From JAFGSZ01 sp964492185 (GTDB lineage: Bacteria; Bacteroidota; Bacteroidia; Bacteroidales; UBA10428): a stretch of DNA of 21,398 nucleotides. Position 1 is the stretch's first letter. The number at the start of each line of letters is the position of its first letter. This document shows, one piece after another, positions 7,599-16,260 of the stretch. The stretch spans positions 1 through 21,398 of the forward strand of contig CAZBJH010000054.1 in the NCBI GenBank assembly GCA_964492185.1. The letters run 5' to 3'. A model generated the notes under the pieces. That model made no database searches, was not told the origin of the DNA, and was given only the letters and a program-made list of their open reading frames with translations. Made by a program: the position numbers and the translations under genes.

Positions 7599-7742
7599 AT
7601 GGCCAGAACAATTAAAAAACAACCTCCTGAGCAGAAATCAAGGTTACAGAAAAAAGCTTTTACCATTAAACAAAAAAAGAAAAACAAAATGAACAATAAA
7701 TTCATACGAAACGTCACTGAATTAGAAGACGAATTTGAATAA
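7599..7742 (+). CDS. Small highly basic hypothetical protein (47 aa)
   Basis: An ATG-started ORF of 47 codons (MARTIKKQPPEQKSRL...) ends with TAA 13 bp before the next plus-strand ORF. It is rich in Lys and Arg in the first 35 residues (KKKNKMNNK near 26-34) and has an acidic tail (ELEDEFE). No signal peptide or hydrophobic segment is present, so it is probably cytoplasmic and might bind nucleic acid. I do not recognise a family. Support comes from the tight spacing to the DUF2934 gene and the charge pattern. No Shine-Dalgarno sequence is visible, as is normal in this phylum. Confidence 0.5.
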   Translation: MARTIKKQPPEQKSRLQKKAFTIKQKKKNKMNNKFIRNVTELEDEFE

Positions 7743-7755
7743 CCTGTAAAATATA

Positions 7756-8031
7756 ATGAACAATAATATAAAAATAACAACTAAATCAACAAATATGACA
7801 ACAACAAAAAAGCCCCGAAAGACCGCAACAAATAAAGCAAAAACATCGGCAACCAGATCAAAAACAGGAAGTGCAAAAGTTAAACAGACATCTCCTGGAA
7901 AAAAACAGATCCCGGAATTCAGGATCAGGGAAAAGGCACACGAAATTTATATGCAACGCTTACAGCAAGGCCGCGCCGGAAGCCATGAATCGGACTGGCT
8001 GGAAGCTGAACAAGAACTCCAGAAAACATAG
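7756..8031 (+). CDS. DUF2934 protein with a histone-H1-like basic tail
   Basis: The protein is 91 residues from ATG 7756, or 78 from an in-frame ATG at 7795. Residues about 15-50 are almost only Lys, Thr, Ala, Ser, Arg and Pro (KKPRKTATNKAKTSATRSK), like bacterial H1-like tails. Residues 56-88 match the DUF2934 pattern: an RIREKAHEIYMQR helix, a glycine turn and a DWLEAEQEL helix. DUF2934 proteins are small and of unknown function. The tail suggests DNA or RNA binding, which is inference. It follows the 47-residue basic gene by 13 bp, so the pair is probably one transcript, the only plus-strand genes here. A double hairpin lies just downstream. Confidence 0.8.
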   Translation: MNNNIKITTKSTNMTTTKKPRKTATNKAKTSATRSKTGSAKVKQTSPGKKQIPEFRIREKAHEIYMQRLQQGRAGSHESDWLEAEQELQKT

Positions 8032-8050
8032 TGCCCGGACAAATATGACA

Positions 8051-8117
8051 AGCCGGTAGCTCTTCCGGATTTGTAATCCGGTAGCCCCTTCACTGCCGCA
8101 AGTCTGTGACTTGTGGC
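8051..8117. repeat. REP-like double hairpin with a tRNA-Thr-like stem-loop
   Basis: Two adjacent stem-loops fill most of the gap between the convergent DUF2934 and TolC-like genes. The first is CCGGA / TCCGG around the 7-nt loop TTTGTAA (8065-8081). The second is GCCGCAAGTC / GACTTGTGGC around TGT (8095-8117), with one mismatch. CCGGTAGC occurs directly before and after the first (8053-8060 and 8078-8085). It resembles REP elements linked to tyrosine (RAYT) transposases in Bacteroidota, a likeness from memory. It may end transcription from both sides. Confidence 0.55.
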
Positions 8118-8206
8118 TGAATGATGTCGGCACAAGCTGCAAACTCACGCCGGCAAGGGTTTGATAACAACGAAATATCTGTGCAGTAGAATTGCTATCG
8201 ACCGCG

Positions 8207-9703
8207 TTATTCAGCCAGCCCCATCAGCCGGTCAAAATCTGCTGACAGGGAGGTCTGTCCTTCAAAATCATACAGTGTGAGTTGCCGTATGGTGTAGTAA
8301 TAATTCCAGTACCGCTCCAGGGCCGTGATATAGCTGGTTCTGGCATTTACGCGCGACTGGCTGGCAATATTGAGTTTCGTCAGGTCGGCTTTTCCCGTCA
8401 GGAACCTCCTTTTAGTAATCTCATACGCTTTTCCGGCAACGGTATCTGCCTGTGCCGCCCCTGACACCAGATCCTTCTGAATGATAAATTCATTTACCGT
8501 ATTGATCACATCCTGTTCAAAATCGATCTCATTCTGCTCCAGCATCAGTCGCGCAGCCTCCCGGTGCCGCATTGCCAGCTTATACCGGCCCCTGGCCACC
8601 CCCCAGTCCACCACCGGAACAGACAGCGTCACCCTCACCTTTTCCTGATCCTCGGGGTTCTGGTAGGCCTCCGGGATATTACGGGCCGACTGGTTCAATC
8701 CGAGCGAGGCCGACAGGCTGCTGCTGAATTTGCTTTCCTTCCTGGCCTGCTCCACATCGCGGCTTGCATCCAGCAGCTGCAGGCGATTGTTTATAAAAAC
8801 AGGATTGTTTTCCCTGGCCATGCTAAGCGCTTTCAGTGGATCGGGACTGACACCCGGGAGATTTTCCGGTAGCTTCAGGGTAATATCCACCGATTCATCC
8901 ATCCTGAGAAAAGAATTCAGCCGCATCTTTGCCCTGTTCAGGTCCTTGCGGGCTGTTTTCAGCCGATTGCGACTATTGATCAGGTCGAGCTGCAATGTAT
9001 ACAGGTCCTCCTGAGAAACAGACGCGATAGCAAAACGCTTTTCCCCGATGGCATACAGGGTATCTGCATTGGCCAGGTTCCGGACAGCTATTTCCACGGT
9101 AACCTGTGCCAGTGCCAGGTCAAAAAAATGCTCAACAGCTTTCACGGCAATGCCACTGACCGATTCCAGGTATTCCTTCTTTGCAGCTTCAAAACGAAGG
9201 GGCGACATACGGTTATCCCATTTATAAGGATTAAATCCGATGAGCTGCTGCTCCAGCCCGACACGAATGATCGTGGTCGAATACTGCACGGGATTATTCC
9301 CCTTCAGATTCTCCAGCCGCCCCAGGTCAGAATCTACAAAGATCCTTCCACCCGTTTTGGTGATATTCTGATTCAGGGAGAGGTTCAGATAGGAACTCAG
9401 GGTTTGCTGCTCGACATAGTTGTAGGCGCTGTCGGCAAAGGAATATTCCTGTGTCAGCGAGCGGTTAAAATCAACCGGCGTGGAATTAAAATCGATGAAA
9501 GGCAGCTTCCCGGCCTTATAATTTTTGTACATCCAGTATTCCGCCAGGTAATTGTTCCGGGCAATAAACACATCGAGCGAACTGTCGCAGGCCAGGGTGA
9601 TCACTTCATCCAGTGTCAGTTCATACCCGGATTCCGGGTTTTCCTGTCCCAAAACGCTTGAAAAATAAAAAAAAGAAATCAGTAATAAAACACAAGGTCT
9701 CAT
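8207..9703 (-). CDS. TolC-like outer membrane efflux protein
   Basis: This is the outer membrane exit duct of the tripartite efflux system. It has 498 residues with a Sec signal peptide (about 1-19, VLG|Q) and the repeated long-helix architecture of outer membrane efflux proteins. The opening YELTLDEVITLACDSSLDVFIARNNY (27-52) is the typical OEP start, and a second half begins near 290 with PLKALSMARENNPVFINNRLQL. It is last in the operon after adaptor and two RND pumps. A 165-bp gap, most of it a palindromic repeat, separates it from pump B, unlike the 20-24 bp gaps elsewhere in the operon. Expression may therefore be weaker or processed separately. Confidence 0.9.
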   Translation of the reverse strand: MRPCVLLLISFFYFSSVLGQENPESGYELTLDEVITLACDSSLDVFIARNNYLAEYWMYKNYKAGKLPFIDFNSTPVDFNRSLTQEYSFADSAYNYVEQQTLSSYLNLSLNQNITKTGGRIFVDSDLGRLENLKGNNPVQYSTTIIRVGLEQQLIGFNPYKWDNRMSPLRFEAAKKEYLESVSGIAVKAVEHFFDLALAQVTVEIAVRNLANADTLYAIGEKRFAIASVSQEDLYTLQLDLINSRNRLKTARKDLNRAKMRLNSFLRMDESVDITLKLPENLPGVSPDPLKALSMARENNPVFINNRLQLLDASRDVEQARKESKFSSSLSASLGLNQSARNIPEAYQNPEDQEKVRVTLSVPVVDWGVARGRYKLAMRHREAARLMLEQNEIDFEQDVINTVNEFIIQKDLVSGAAQADTVAGKAYEITKRRFLTGKADLTKLNIASQSRVNARTSYITALERYWNYYYTIRQLTLYDFEGQTSLSADFDRLMGLAE

Positions 9704-9746
9704 AATGCGATCTGTTTAGAAGTTGTCAAAATGCATAAATGGTCAT

Positions 9747-9869
9747 GTGTCTGTTCAGAAGGTCCCATTTGCAAGGCTTGCTCGGTCCGAAAATGCGGAG
9801 TTTACTTGTCGTAAATGAGCAATTTTCGGACAAGCGTAACGCGGCAAACGGGACTTTATGGACAGACAC
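9747..9869 (-). repeat. Palindromic intergenic repeat, copy 3, inside the efflux operon
   Basis: This 123-bp element has 24-bp imperfect inverted ends, 9747-9770 against 9846-9869, with five mismatches by eye. Further inside, GGTCCGAAAATGC (about 9784-9796) pairs with GCAATTTTCGGAC (about 9819-9831), and TTTAC/GTAAA closes a 5-nt loop at the centre (about 9801-9815). As RNA it would be one long hairpin. Its right end matches 135-176 at 41 of 42 positions. It lies between RND pump B and the TolC-like gene; base 9869 is shared with the pump stop codon. Confidence 0.85.
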
Positions 9870-12800
9870 TATTTAATATTCTTAACATGCAACCGTATAA
9901 ACAATGGAAAAAAGAACACAATGGCGATCAGCGAGAACAGCAGTCCCCCGATCGTCCCCACGGCAAAGGAAAACCAGAAAGGTTCTTTCTGGCCTCCGAT
10001 AAGAAAGGGCAGCAGTCCCAGCACAGTTGAAAAAACTGTCAGCAGCACGGGGATGATCTTATGATGATAGGCTTTCATGTACAGGCGCAGCGCCCGTTCC
10101 TTACTTCTCTTACGCATCCCCGGCCCTCCCCTTTGAAAATGATTATAGTCATTGATAATGTACAACCCCGAATTCACCACAATACCGGCCAGCATTATGA
10201 AAGCAGCAAAACCGCCCTGGTCGAAATTAAAGCCAAACAGGTAAAAAGTCAGAAAAACACCGATAAAGGATACCGGCACCAGTCCGATGATCGCCAGCGG
10301 CTGCGACAGGGATTCGAGCAGGATGGAGCAGATAAAAAACACGACACCGATCACCAGCAGGATCAGATAAAACTGGCTGTCATCTTCTCCGAAACGGTAT
10401 GAATAATGCATTTTCTCAGCTTTATACCCGATGGGCAGTACAGTGCCTATCCATGCTTCCTGCTCATCGAGGTAACGGTCGGCCAGCTTGTAGGGACCGA
10501 TAAAATCCCATGCCACCGTTAGAATATACTGCTGGTTTTCCTTGTATATGTCCGATCCTACCGGCTTTTTCACTATACTCCCCAGCTGCGCCACTTTATG
10601 GCTTACTTTTTCCGTGGCAACAGGCATGTTCCTCAGCTTCCACGCGCTGAAATCTGCTGCCTGGTCGGATACGATCGTTACAGGTACCAGCCGGCTACCG
10701 TCGAATACCGGACTTACCCGTCCGGAACGGCAGTTCTCCTGCAGGTTCTGAAAAAAACCGGACAGGGAAATACGGTATACCGACGATTTCTCAGGGGAAA
10801 AATCAAGACAAAATTCATCAGCCAGGGTCTGGTCCCATCTCACCCTGCCGGTGATCTCAATGTCCTTGACCCGGGCATTCCTGCCAATCGAATCGCGCAG
10901 CAAGGAAGCATATTGGTACAATTCATCGTAGTTGTACCCTTCGAAAATGATCTGGTTCGACTTATAGCCCGAATACAGGGCATTGCTGAACCCATCACCC
11001 ACACCGTAGATGCTCCAGTAGTCCACCCCGCCGATGTGAATGGCTTTGGATATCAGCTCACCCATGAGGTGATAGGGAAAGGCCCCGCTTTCATGTTCCG
11101 GCCTAAAGGTTATCGTTATGGAACCGTTCTTATAGTTGCTTACGCGTGTTTCAAAAGTCTCAACCTCATCGTATGCCGAAATATAATTTTCCATCTTCTC
11201 CATCGCCGTGTTCAACTGGTGCACGGTACATCCTTCGGGCATCCGCGCCCGCACATACAGCCTTGTACGTCGCGGGTCATTATAAAAAGAATCTTCAAAC
11301 ACATGTTCGCTGAACAAACGCAGAGATCCGCCCACCACCTTTTCCAGCACCGGACGGGCACTGTGCACAAACCAGTCGCTTCCCAGCGCCGCGTTATACA
11401 TTCCGGCCCACCATCCTTCCTTTTCGATCTTCTCCGGCAACCAGTGGACCGGGATCCCGAAACCCAGGATCAGCAGGATGGCAAAGGCAATCCTGTACCG
11501 CTTGACAAACAGGATGACCCCGCGGTAGGTGCCGCCAAAGCGGACCAGCATCCTCCGCCTCCTGTAAAATGCTTTGGAAGGCCTGACTGTCATGTTCATC
11601 TTTTCGATGAGGGAAGAGATGAAAAACAGAGCCACGAACAGCGATACCGTCAGGTTGGCGATCATCACCCACGAAAAATCCACCAGGTTCACTTTCTGCT
11701 CTTCCTTCAGGAAAAAGATCACGGTCATCGAGCCGATGGTGGTGAGGGTGGCTGCCAGCACGGCCAGAAATACATCGCGGTTGCGGTAGAGACGGTAATG
11801 ATCGATCATCACAATGCTGTTATCGATGATGATGCCGAACGATACGGTGATCCCGGCCAGTGAATACAGGTGGATCTCCAGGCTGAGCAGGTGGTAAAGG
11901 AGGACGGCGATCACCAGGTTGGCGAGCAGGCTGACCGTGATCAGCAACACGTATTTCCACCTGCGGCTGACCAGCAACACGAACACCATCAGGAAAATCA
12001 GTGACAGTATGCTCCGGAAGGCGGTCTTTTTCATTTCTTTGGCAATATATGCCGTGGTATCATAAGTATTGATCAGCCCATAGCCGGGGGGGAGCGACCG
12101 GCCGATCTCCTGCATCTTCTCATGTACCGCCTTTCCTGTGCGCAGCTCATTGATCCCCGCGGCACTGTACAATACCACGTTGATGGTGTTCAACCCGTTG
12201 ATCCGGTAATACCCTGACGGCGGTTGTTCCTTTTTCTTTATCGTTGCCAGGTCAGTGAGCATGATGATCCGGCTGCCTGCCCGTGCCACGGGAACATCAT
12301 GCCAAGGGTCGGCGCTGTCCTGCATTTTTGTCCGCAGCAGCACATTATACCGGGTAACCGCTTCAGCATGTGCTCTGGTGATCCCCAGGGCTTCCTCCCT
12401 GAAAAAATGGCGGATTGACCGGACCACTTCATCCCGGTCGATTTTCAGACTTTGCATCAGACCCTGGTTGAGGGTGATAACCCATTCCATCCCTGTGGCA
12501 CCGTAAACCTCTATGTTGTTCACGCCCCTGATTCCTGACATCTCAGGGACAATATGGTCGTTCGCGTAATCCTGTATCACGGACGGGAGGGCATGACCGT
12601 TGAGTGTCCATGTCATCAGTGTCTTTACATCATCGTTGCCGGTGCTGACCTCCACCACGGGATAGGTCACTCCCGGCGGGAAGGCATTGTAGGCGCGGCG
12701 TATGATGCAGGACGCGTTGAACCGTGCCATATCCATGTCCGTATGTTTGGAAAATTTGAGCGTGATCCTGCCGTTGCCTTTGCGCGAGACCGAGGAGATG

Positions 12801-13045
12801 TGTTCGAGCCCCTCCATGCCGCCAAGCATCCCTTCAAGGGGTGAGGTCACCTTCTGCTCAATCACCCGGGGCGATGCATCGTACCAGTTATAACTAACAG
12901 TTATGGACGGCAGTGTGCGCGAAGGGTACAGGCGGATGTTCAGCAGGGGCAGCAGGGCCGCACCGAGGATGACCAACACGAGGAAAACGATGATCACCGA
13001 GAAATCGGAAAATGCCGGCCGGTATGTTTTCGTGTTGTGTTGCAT
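9869..13045 (-). CDS. RND-family efflux pump inner-membrane subunit B
   Basis: This proton-driven inner-membrane pump has 1058 residues, the normal RND length. One transmembrane helix near 15-36 is followed by a large periplasmic domain. A membrane block at about 343-500 contains the TM4 motif GIIIDNSIVMID with the proton-relay aspartate at 408, followed by Asn where AcrB has a second Asp. A second periplasmic domain and a C-terminal membrane block (about 880-1050) follow. It is diverged from its neighbour, pump A, so the two are not a recent duplication. The gap to pump A is 24 bp. The stop TAG lies at the edge of the palindromic repeat, which supplies its last base, so the final codons could have been altered by that insertion. 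Substrates cannot be read from the sequence. Confidence 0.92.
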   Translation of the reverse strand: MQHNTKTYRPAFSDFSVIIVFLVLVILGAALLPLLNIRLYPSRTLPSITVSYNWYDASPRVIEQKVTSPLEGMLGGMEGLEHISSVSRKGNGRITLKFSKHTDMDMARFNASCIIRRAYNAFPPGVTYPVVEVSTGNDDVKTLMTWTLNGHALPSVIQDYANDHIVPEMSGIRGVNNIEVYGATGMEWVITLNQGLMQSLKIDRDEVVRSIRHFFREEALGITRAHAEAVTRYNVLLRTKMQDSADPWHDVPVARAGSRIIMLTDLATIKKKEQPPSGYYRINGLNTINVVLYSAAGINELRTGKAVHEKMQEIGRSLPPGYGLINTYDTTAYIAKEMKKTAFRSILSLIFLMVFVLLVSRRWKYVLLITVSLLANLVIAVLLYHLLSLEIHLYSLAGITVSFGIIIDNSIVMIDHYRLYRNRDVFLAVLAATLTTIGSMTVIFFLKEEQKVNLVDFSWVMIANLTVSLFVALFFISSLIEKMNMTVRPSKAFYRRRRMLVRFGGTYRGVILFVKRYRIAFAILLILGFGIPVHWLPEKIEKEGWWAGMYNAALGSDWFVHSARPVLEKVVGGSLRLFSEHVFEDSFYNDPRRTRLYVRARMPEGCTVHQLNTAMEKMENYISAYDEVETFETRVSNYKNGSITITFRPEHESGAFPYHLMGELISKAIHIGGVDYWSIYGVGDGFSNALYSGYKSNQIIFEGYNYDELYQYASLLRDSIGRNARVKDIEITGRVRWDQTLADEFCLDFSPEKSSVYRISLSGFFQNLQENCRSGRVSPVFDGSRLVPVTIVSDQAADFSAWKLRNMPVATEKVSHKVAQLGSIVKKPVGSDIYKENQQYILTVAWDFIGPYKLADRYLDEQEAWIGTVLPIGYKAEKMHYSYRFGEDDSQFYLILLVIGVVFFICSILLESLSQPLAIIGLVPVSFIGVFLTFYLFGFNFDQGGFAAFIMLAGIVVNSGLYIINDYNHFQRGGPGMRKRSKERALRLYMKAYHHKIIPVLLTVFSTVLGLLPFLIGGQKEPFWFSFAVGTIGGLLFSLIAIVFFFPLFIRLHVKNIK

Positions 13046-13069
13046 AGATCAGCAGATGCCGTGTTTTGG

Positions 13070-16000
13070 TTATTTCCGTTTGTTTTTTATCCGTACCGTC
13101 AGCCTGTCATACTGGTAATAACACAGGGGGATAAAAAACAGGCTGACCAGCGTGCCCAGGGTCATGCCGCCGATGATGCTCCAGGCCAGCGGACGCTGCA
13201 GGTCAGACCCCATCCCCCTGGTAAACAGGAATGGCACCAGGGCCAGTATGGTGGTAAGGCTGGTCATCAGGATAGGCTTCAGCCTGCGCTGTCCGCCCGT
13301 TACGATGGCCCGCAGGCAGCCGTATCCTTCCAGCCGCAGCCGGTGGATAGTGTCGATCTTCAGTATCGAATCGTTGACGATGATCCCGCTCATCACCACG
13401 ATGCCGATCATGGACATCAGGTTGATGCCGGCCCCGGCGATCTTCAGCACAAGAAATGCGCCGAATATGTCGATGGGCACTTCGAGCAACACGATAAGCG
13501 GCAGAACCAGTGACTCGAACTGCGATGCCAGGATAAAATACAGCAGCAGCAACGAGATCACCAGGATCACGGCCAGATCACGGATCAGCTCCCGGCTGGT
13601 GAACCAGCTCCCGGTAAAGTCTGCCTCAAAATGCGGGTTGGCCGACACCAGTTGCCGTACGCGTACCAGCAGGGGACGGACATTCCCGGCTGCAACCTCA
13701 AAAGCCACCGGGTAATACTCCCCCTCTTCCCCTGCCGTGATGATTTTCAGCGTTTTACCACGGTCAACAGTCAGAAGGCCGGCCAGCGGCACCGCCTCTC
13801 CCTGTTCGTTCCGCACCCTGCTGTGGCGGATCACCTCATGGAGACTGTTCGATGCATCTCCCAGCACCACGGGGATGAACTCCTGGTTGCCGGAGATCAT
13901 AAACACATCATTCCGGCGAAAAGCTTTTTTCAATTCGCGGTACACATCATCCCATGCCAGTCCGTACACCTGAAGCAGGGCCGCATCAATCCGCAGTACC
14001 ATCAGCTCGTCATACACCACCGGGTCGACAGCCTGCTCCGTGATGCTATCCTGCAACTGACGAACGAGGCGGTCAAGCCGCGACCGGTAATCCCGGTCAT
14101 TGGCCCCCGCGTACCTTAGCCGGGCTTCCAGCGCCGGTTCGTCACCGGAAAAAATCATTTCAAACACATTCTCCGTCTCCTCAAAACGCCATACAGCCGA
14201 AGGATAACCGTCAGCCAGCATCCGGTTGAGCTGTCTCTGCAGAGAATCGAGCATGCCGGGGCCTGCGGCTTCCAGGTACACCATGGCTTCAGCCGCCGAT
14301 CCCGGCATATGCCTGTCAAGCAGAAACTGTTGCTTACCGGTCAGCACCGTCGAATACGAAATATAATCCCCGCATCCCTCAAGCAACTGCCCAACCCTGC
14401 GGTTGTTTTCTTCCGGCGTTACCCGCTCGTTCCAGTCAATGCTCAGCATGACCTCACTTTTGGTGAGCGGCGGAAACTTTTCTTTTTTCAGGTGATAAAA
14501 AAGGTAAACGGTACCGGCCAGCATCAACAGCACCATGATCCAGACCTGTCCCTGCCTGCGAAAGGTCAGGAACAGAACTTTCTCATACAGCTTTTCATAA
14601 TTCAGCCTGCTGATCCGGCCCGGTACAGAAGTGTTACCACGTGCGGTCCTCTTGCGGTACAGAAGATGATAATACACGGGCAGCAGGGTGACAGAAACCA
14701 GCAGTGACACGAAGAGGCCGATGGCCACGGCCACGGCCTGGTCATAAAACAGGGCGCCGGAGATCCCCCCGATGAAGATCAGCGGGATAAACACCGCGCA
14801 GGTGGTCAGCACGGCGCTCAGCATGGGACGAAAAACCTCGTTGGTCCCCCGGATGCAGGCCTGCACAAGTCCTGTGCCCCGCGTGCGGTACTGGTGTATG
14901 TTGTCCACCACGATAATGGCATTGTCGATCATCATGCCGATGCCCAGGATCATGCCCGACAGGGAAACAATATTGACCGTGAGCCCGGCCAGGTAAAAAA
15001 ACAGCAGGGTAACCACCAGCGATACGGGTATGCTGATGCCGATCAGCAGGGGCAGCCGGGGTTCCTTTAAAAACAGGAACATCACCATGAAAGCCAGCAG
15101 GGCGCCCACCAGCAGGTTCTGCTTCAGGCTGGCAATGGAATAATCGAGCAAGCGGGTCTGGTTGCGGCTGATGGTAAAGTCGATGTCGGGGTAATCCGCT
15201 TTAAACAGACTGATAAGTCTGCCAAGCTCCTCCTTCAGATCCTTCATCCGGGCATCGCTCTGCTTGATCACGGCGATCAGGATGGCATCCTTCCCGGCGG
15301 CAGTGATAAACCCTTCCCTTTCCTGGGGGTGATAATACACTTCGGCCAAATCGCGGATCTGCCATATCCGGTCTTCCTTTCGCAGGTACACCTGCTCAAT
15401 GTCTTTTGTTGTCAGCAGCCGGTTGCCCACCCGCACGGAATAGCGGTAATGGCCATCCTGTATCAGCAGGTTTCCCAGGTCGATATTACTCTTCTGCAGT
15501 GCCGTTTCTATATCGGCAAGCGTCACACCCGTGGAGGTAAGCCTTTCCTCATCCGGCACGATCAGGATCTCGGGAAACACCCGTCCGCTGACATCTGCCA
15601 GTGTTACCGAAGGAAGCTGCTCGATACGTTTCCGGATCACCTGGCCCGCGAAATTGCTCAGGTGAATGAAAGGAGAAGATACCGGGAACAGTTGGGAATG
15701 GCCTTCCGCAGTCTTGCTGCCCTGCCCTCCTGCCTGAACCGTCTCCTTTGCCATATCTGCCTTCCCCTGCATATGGGCATACCGGACTTTCTTATTCCCC
15801 TGATCATCCTTCAGGGTCAGCGCCAGGTAAAATACAGGGATATCGGTAGCGCTTGCCCTGATCACTTTGGGCCGGTCGAGCTCACCGGGCAGTCCGCCCA
15901 TGGCCTGGTCGATCTTTTCATTCACCTCGATATAAGCGTAATCGACAGCCGTGCCATATTCAAAGCCGAGTTGGATCACCGCGCTGCCGGCACGGGTCTC

Positions 16001-16240
16001 ACTTTTTATGTCATCCAGGTGGCTCAACTGGTTCAGTTGCCGGCGCAGTGGCTTCACAACGGTATTTTCCAGCTCCCTGGCCGGGGTGTTCTCATCGCTG
16101 ATGTGCACAGATATTTTTGGTATATCCACATCGGGCATCAGGGATACGGGCAGCAGGGATGCTGCTACAAATCCCAGGATCAGCACCGCGATGGCGGTCA
16201 TGGTTACAGCTACGGGACGGTGTAAAAGAAAATCTACCAT
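13070..16240 (-). CDS. RND-family efflux pump inner-membrane subunit A
   Basis: This 1056-residue RND transporter of the hydrophobe/amphiphile type begins directly with a membrane helix (MVDFLLHRPVAVTMTAIAVL). The first periplasmic region contains PDVDIPKISV, the usual start of the porter domain. The TM4 motif GMMIDNAIIVVDN places the relay aspartate at 439 with Asn at 440. Residues about 157-190 form a hydrophilic stretch rich in Gly, Lys and Gln that looks like an insertion in the porter domain and may affect adaptor or substrate contact. The C-terminal block includes RRLKPILMTSLTTILALVPF, typical of the family. It starts 20 bp after the adaptor stop codon. With pump B it could form a heteromeric trimer as in MdtBC, an inference from gene order. 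Confidence 0.93.
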   Translation of the reverse strand: MVDFLLHRPVAVTMTAIAVLILGFVAASLLPVSLMPDVDIPKISVHISDENTPARELENTVVKPLRRQLNQLSHLDDIKSETRAGSAVIQLGFEYGTAVDYAYIEVNEKIDQAMGGLPGELDRPKVIRASATDIPVFYLALTLKDDQGNKKVRYAHMQGKADMAKETVQAGGQGSKTAEGHSQLFPVSSPFIHLSNFAGQVIRKRIEQLPSVTLADVSGRVFPEILIVPDEERLTSTGVTLADIETALQKSNIDLGNLLIQDGHYRYSVRVGNRLLTTKDIEQVYLRKEDRIWQIRDLAEVYYHPQEREGFITAAGKDAILIAVIKQSDARMKDLKEELGRLISLFKADYPDIDFTISRNQTRLLDYSIASLKQNLLVGALLAFMVMFLFLKEPRLPLLIGISIPVSLVVTLLFFYLAGLTVNIVSLSGMILGIGMMIDNAIIVVDNIHQYRTRGTGLVQACIRGTNEVFRPMLSAVLTTCAVFIPLIFIGGISGALFYDQAVAVAIGLFVSLLVSVTLLPVYYHLLYRKRTARGNTSVPGRISRLNYEKLYEKVLFLTFRRQGQVWIMVLLMLAGTVYLFYHLKKEKFPPLTKSEVMLSIDWNERVTPEENNRRVGQLLEGCGDYISYSTVLTGKQQFLLDRHMPGSAAEAMVYLEAAGPGMLDSLQRQLNRMLADGYPSAVWRFEETENVFEMIFSGDEPALEARLRYAGANDRDYRSRLDRLVRQLQDSITEQAVDPVVYDELMVLRIDAALLQVYGLAWDDVYRELKKAFRRNDVFMISGNQEFIPVVLGDASNSLHEVIRHSRVRNEQGEAVPLAGLLTVDRGKTLKIITAGEEGEYYPVAFEVAAGNVRPLLVRVRQLVSANPHFEADFTGSWFTSRELIRDLAVILVISLLLLYFILASQFESLVLPLIVLLEVPIDIFGAFLVLKIAGAGINLMSMIGIVVMSGIIVNDSILKIDTIHRLRLEGYGCLRAIVTGGQRRLKPILMTSLTTILALVPFLFTRGMGSDLQRPLAWSIIGGMTLGTLVSLFFIPLCYYQYDRLTVRIKNKRK

Positions 16241-16260
16241 GGGCCTGGCGGGTTTTTGGA

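Noticed and set aside
8051..8155. A tRNA-Thr gene
   Set aside because: The anticodon-like arm is convincing, but D-arm and T-arm (GTTCGA-like) are absent and no acceptor stem closes the structure.
10598..11863. A 421-codon open frame on the plus strand
   Set aside because: It lies wholly inside RND pump B on the other strand. Its protein is rich in His, Gln, Arg and Pro with no recognisable domain, as expected from an antisense frame of a GC-rich gene.
15329..16225. A 298-codon open frame on the plus strand
   Set aside because: It is antisense to RND pump A, which has clear family motifs throughout. The composition is that of a shadow frame.
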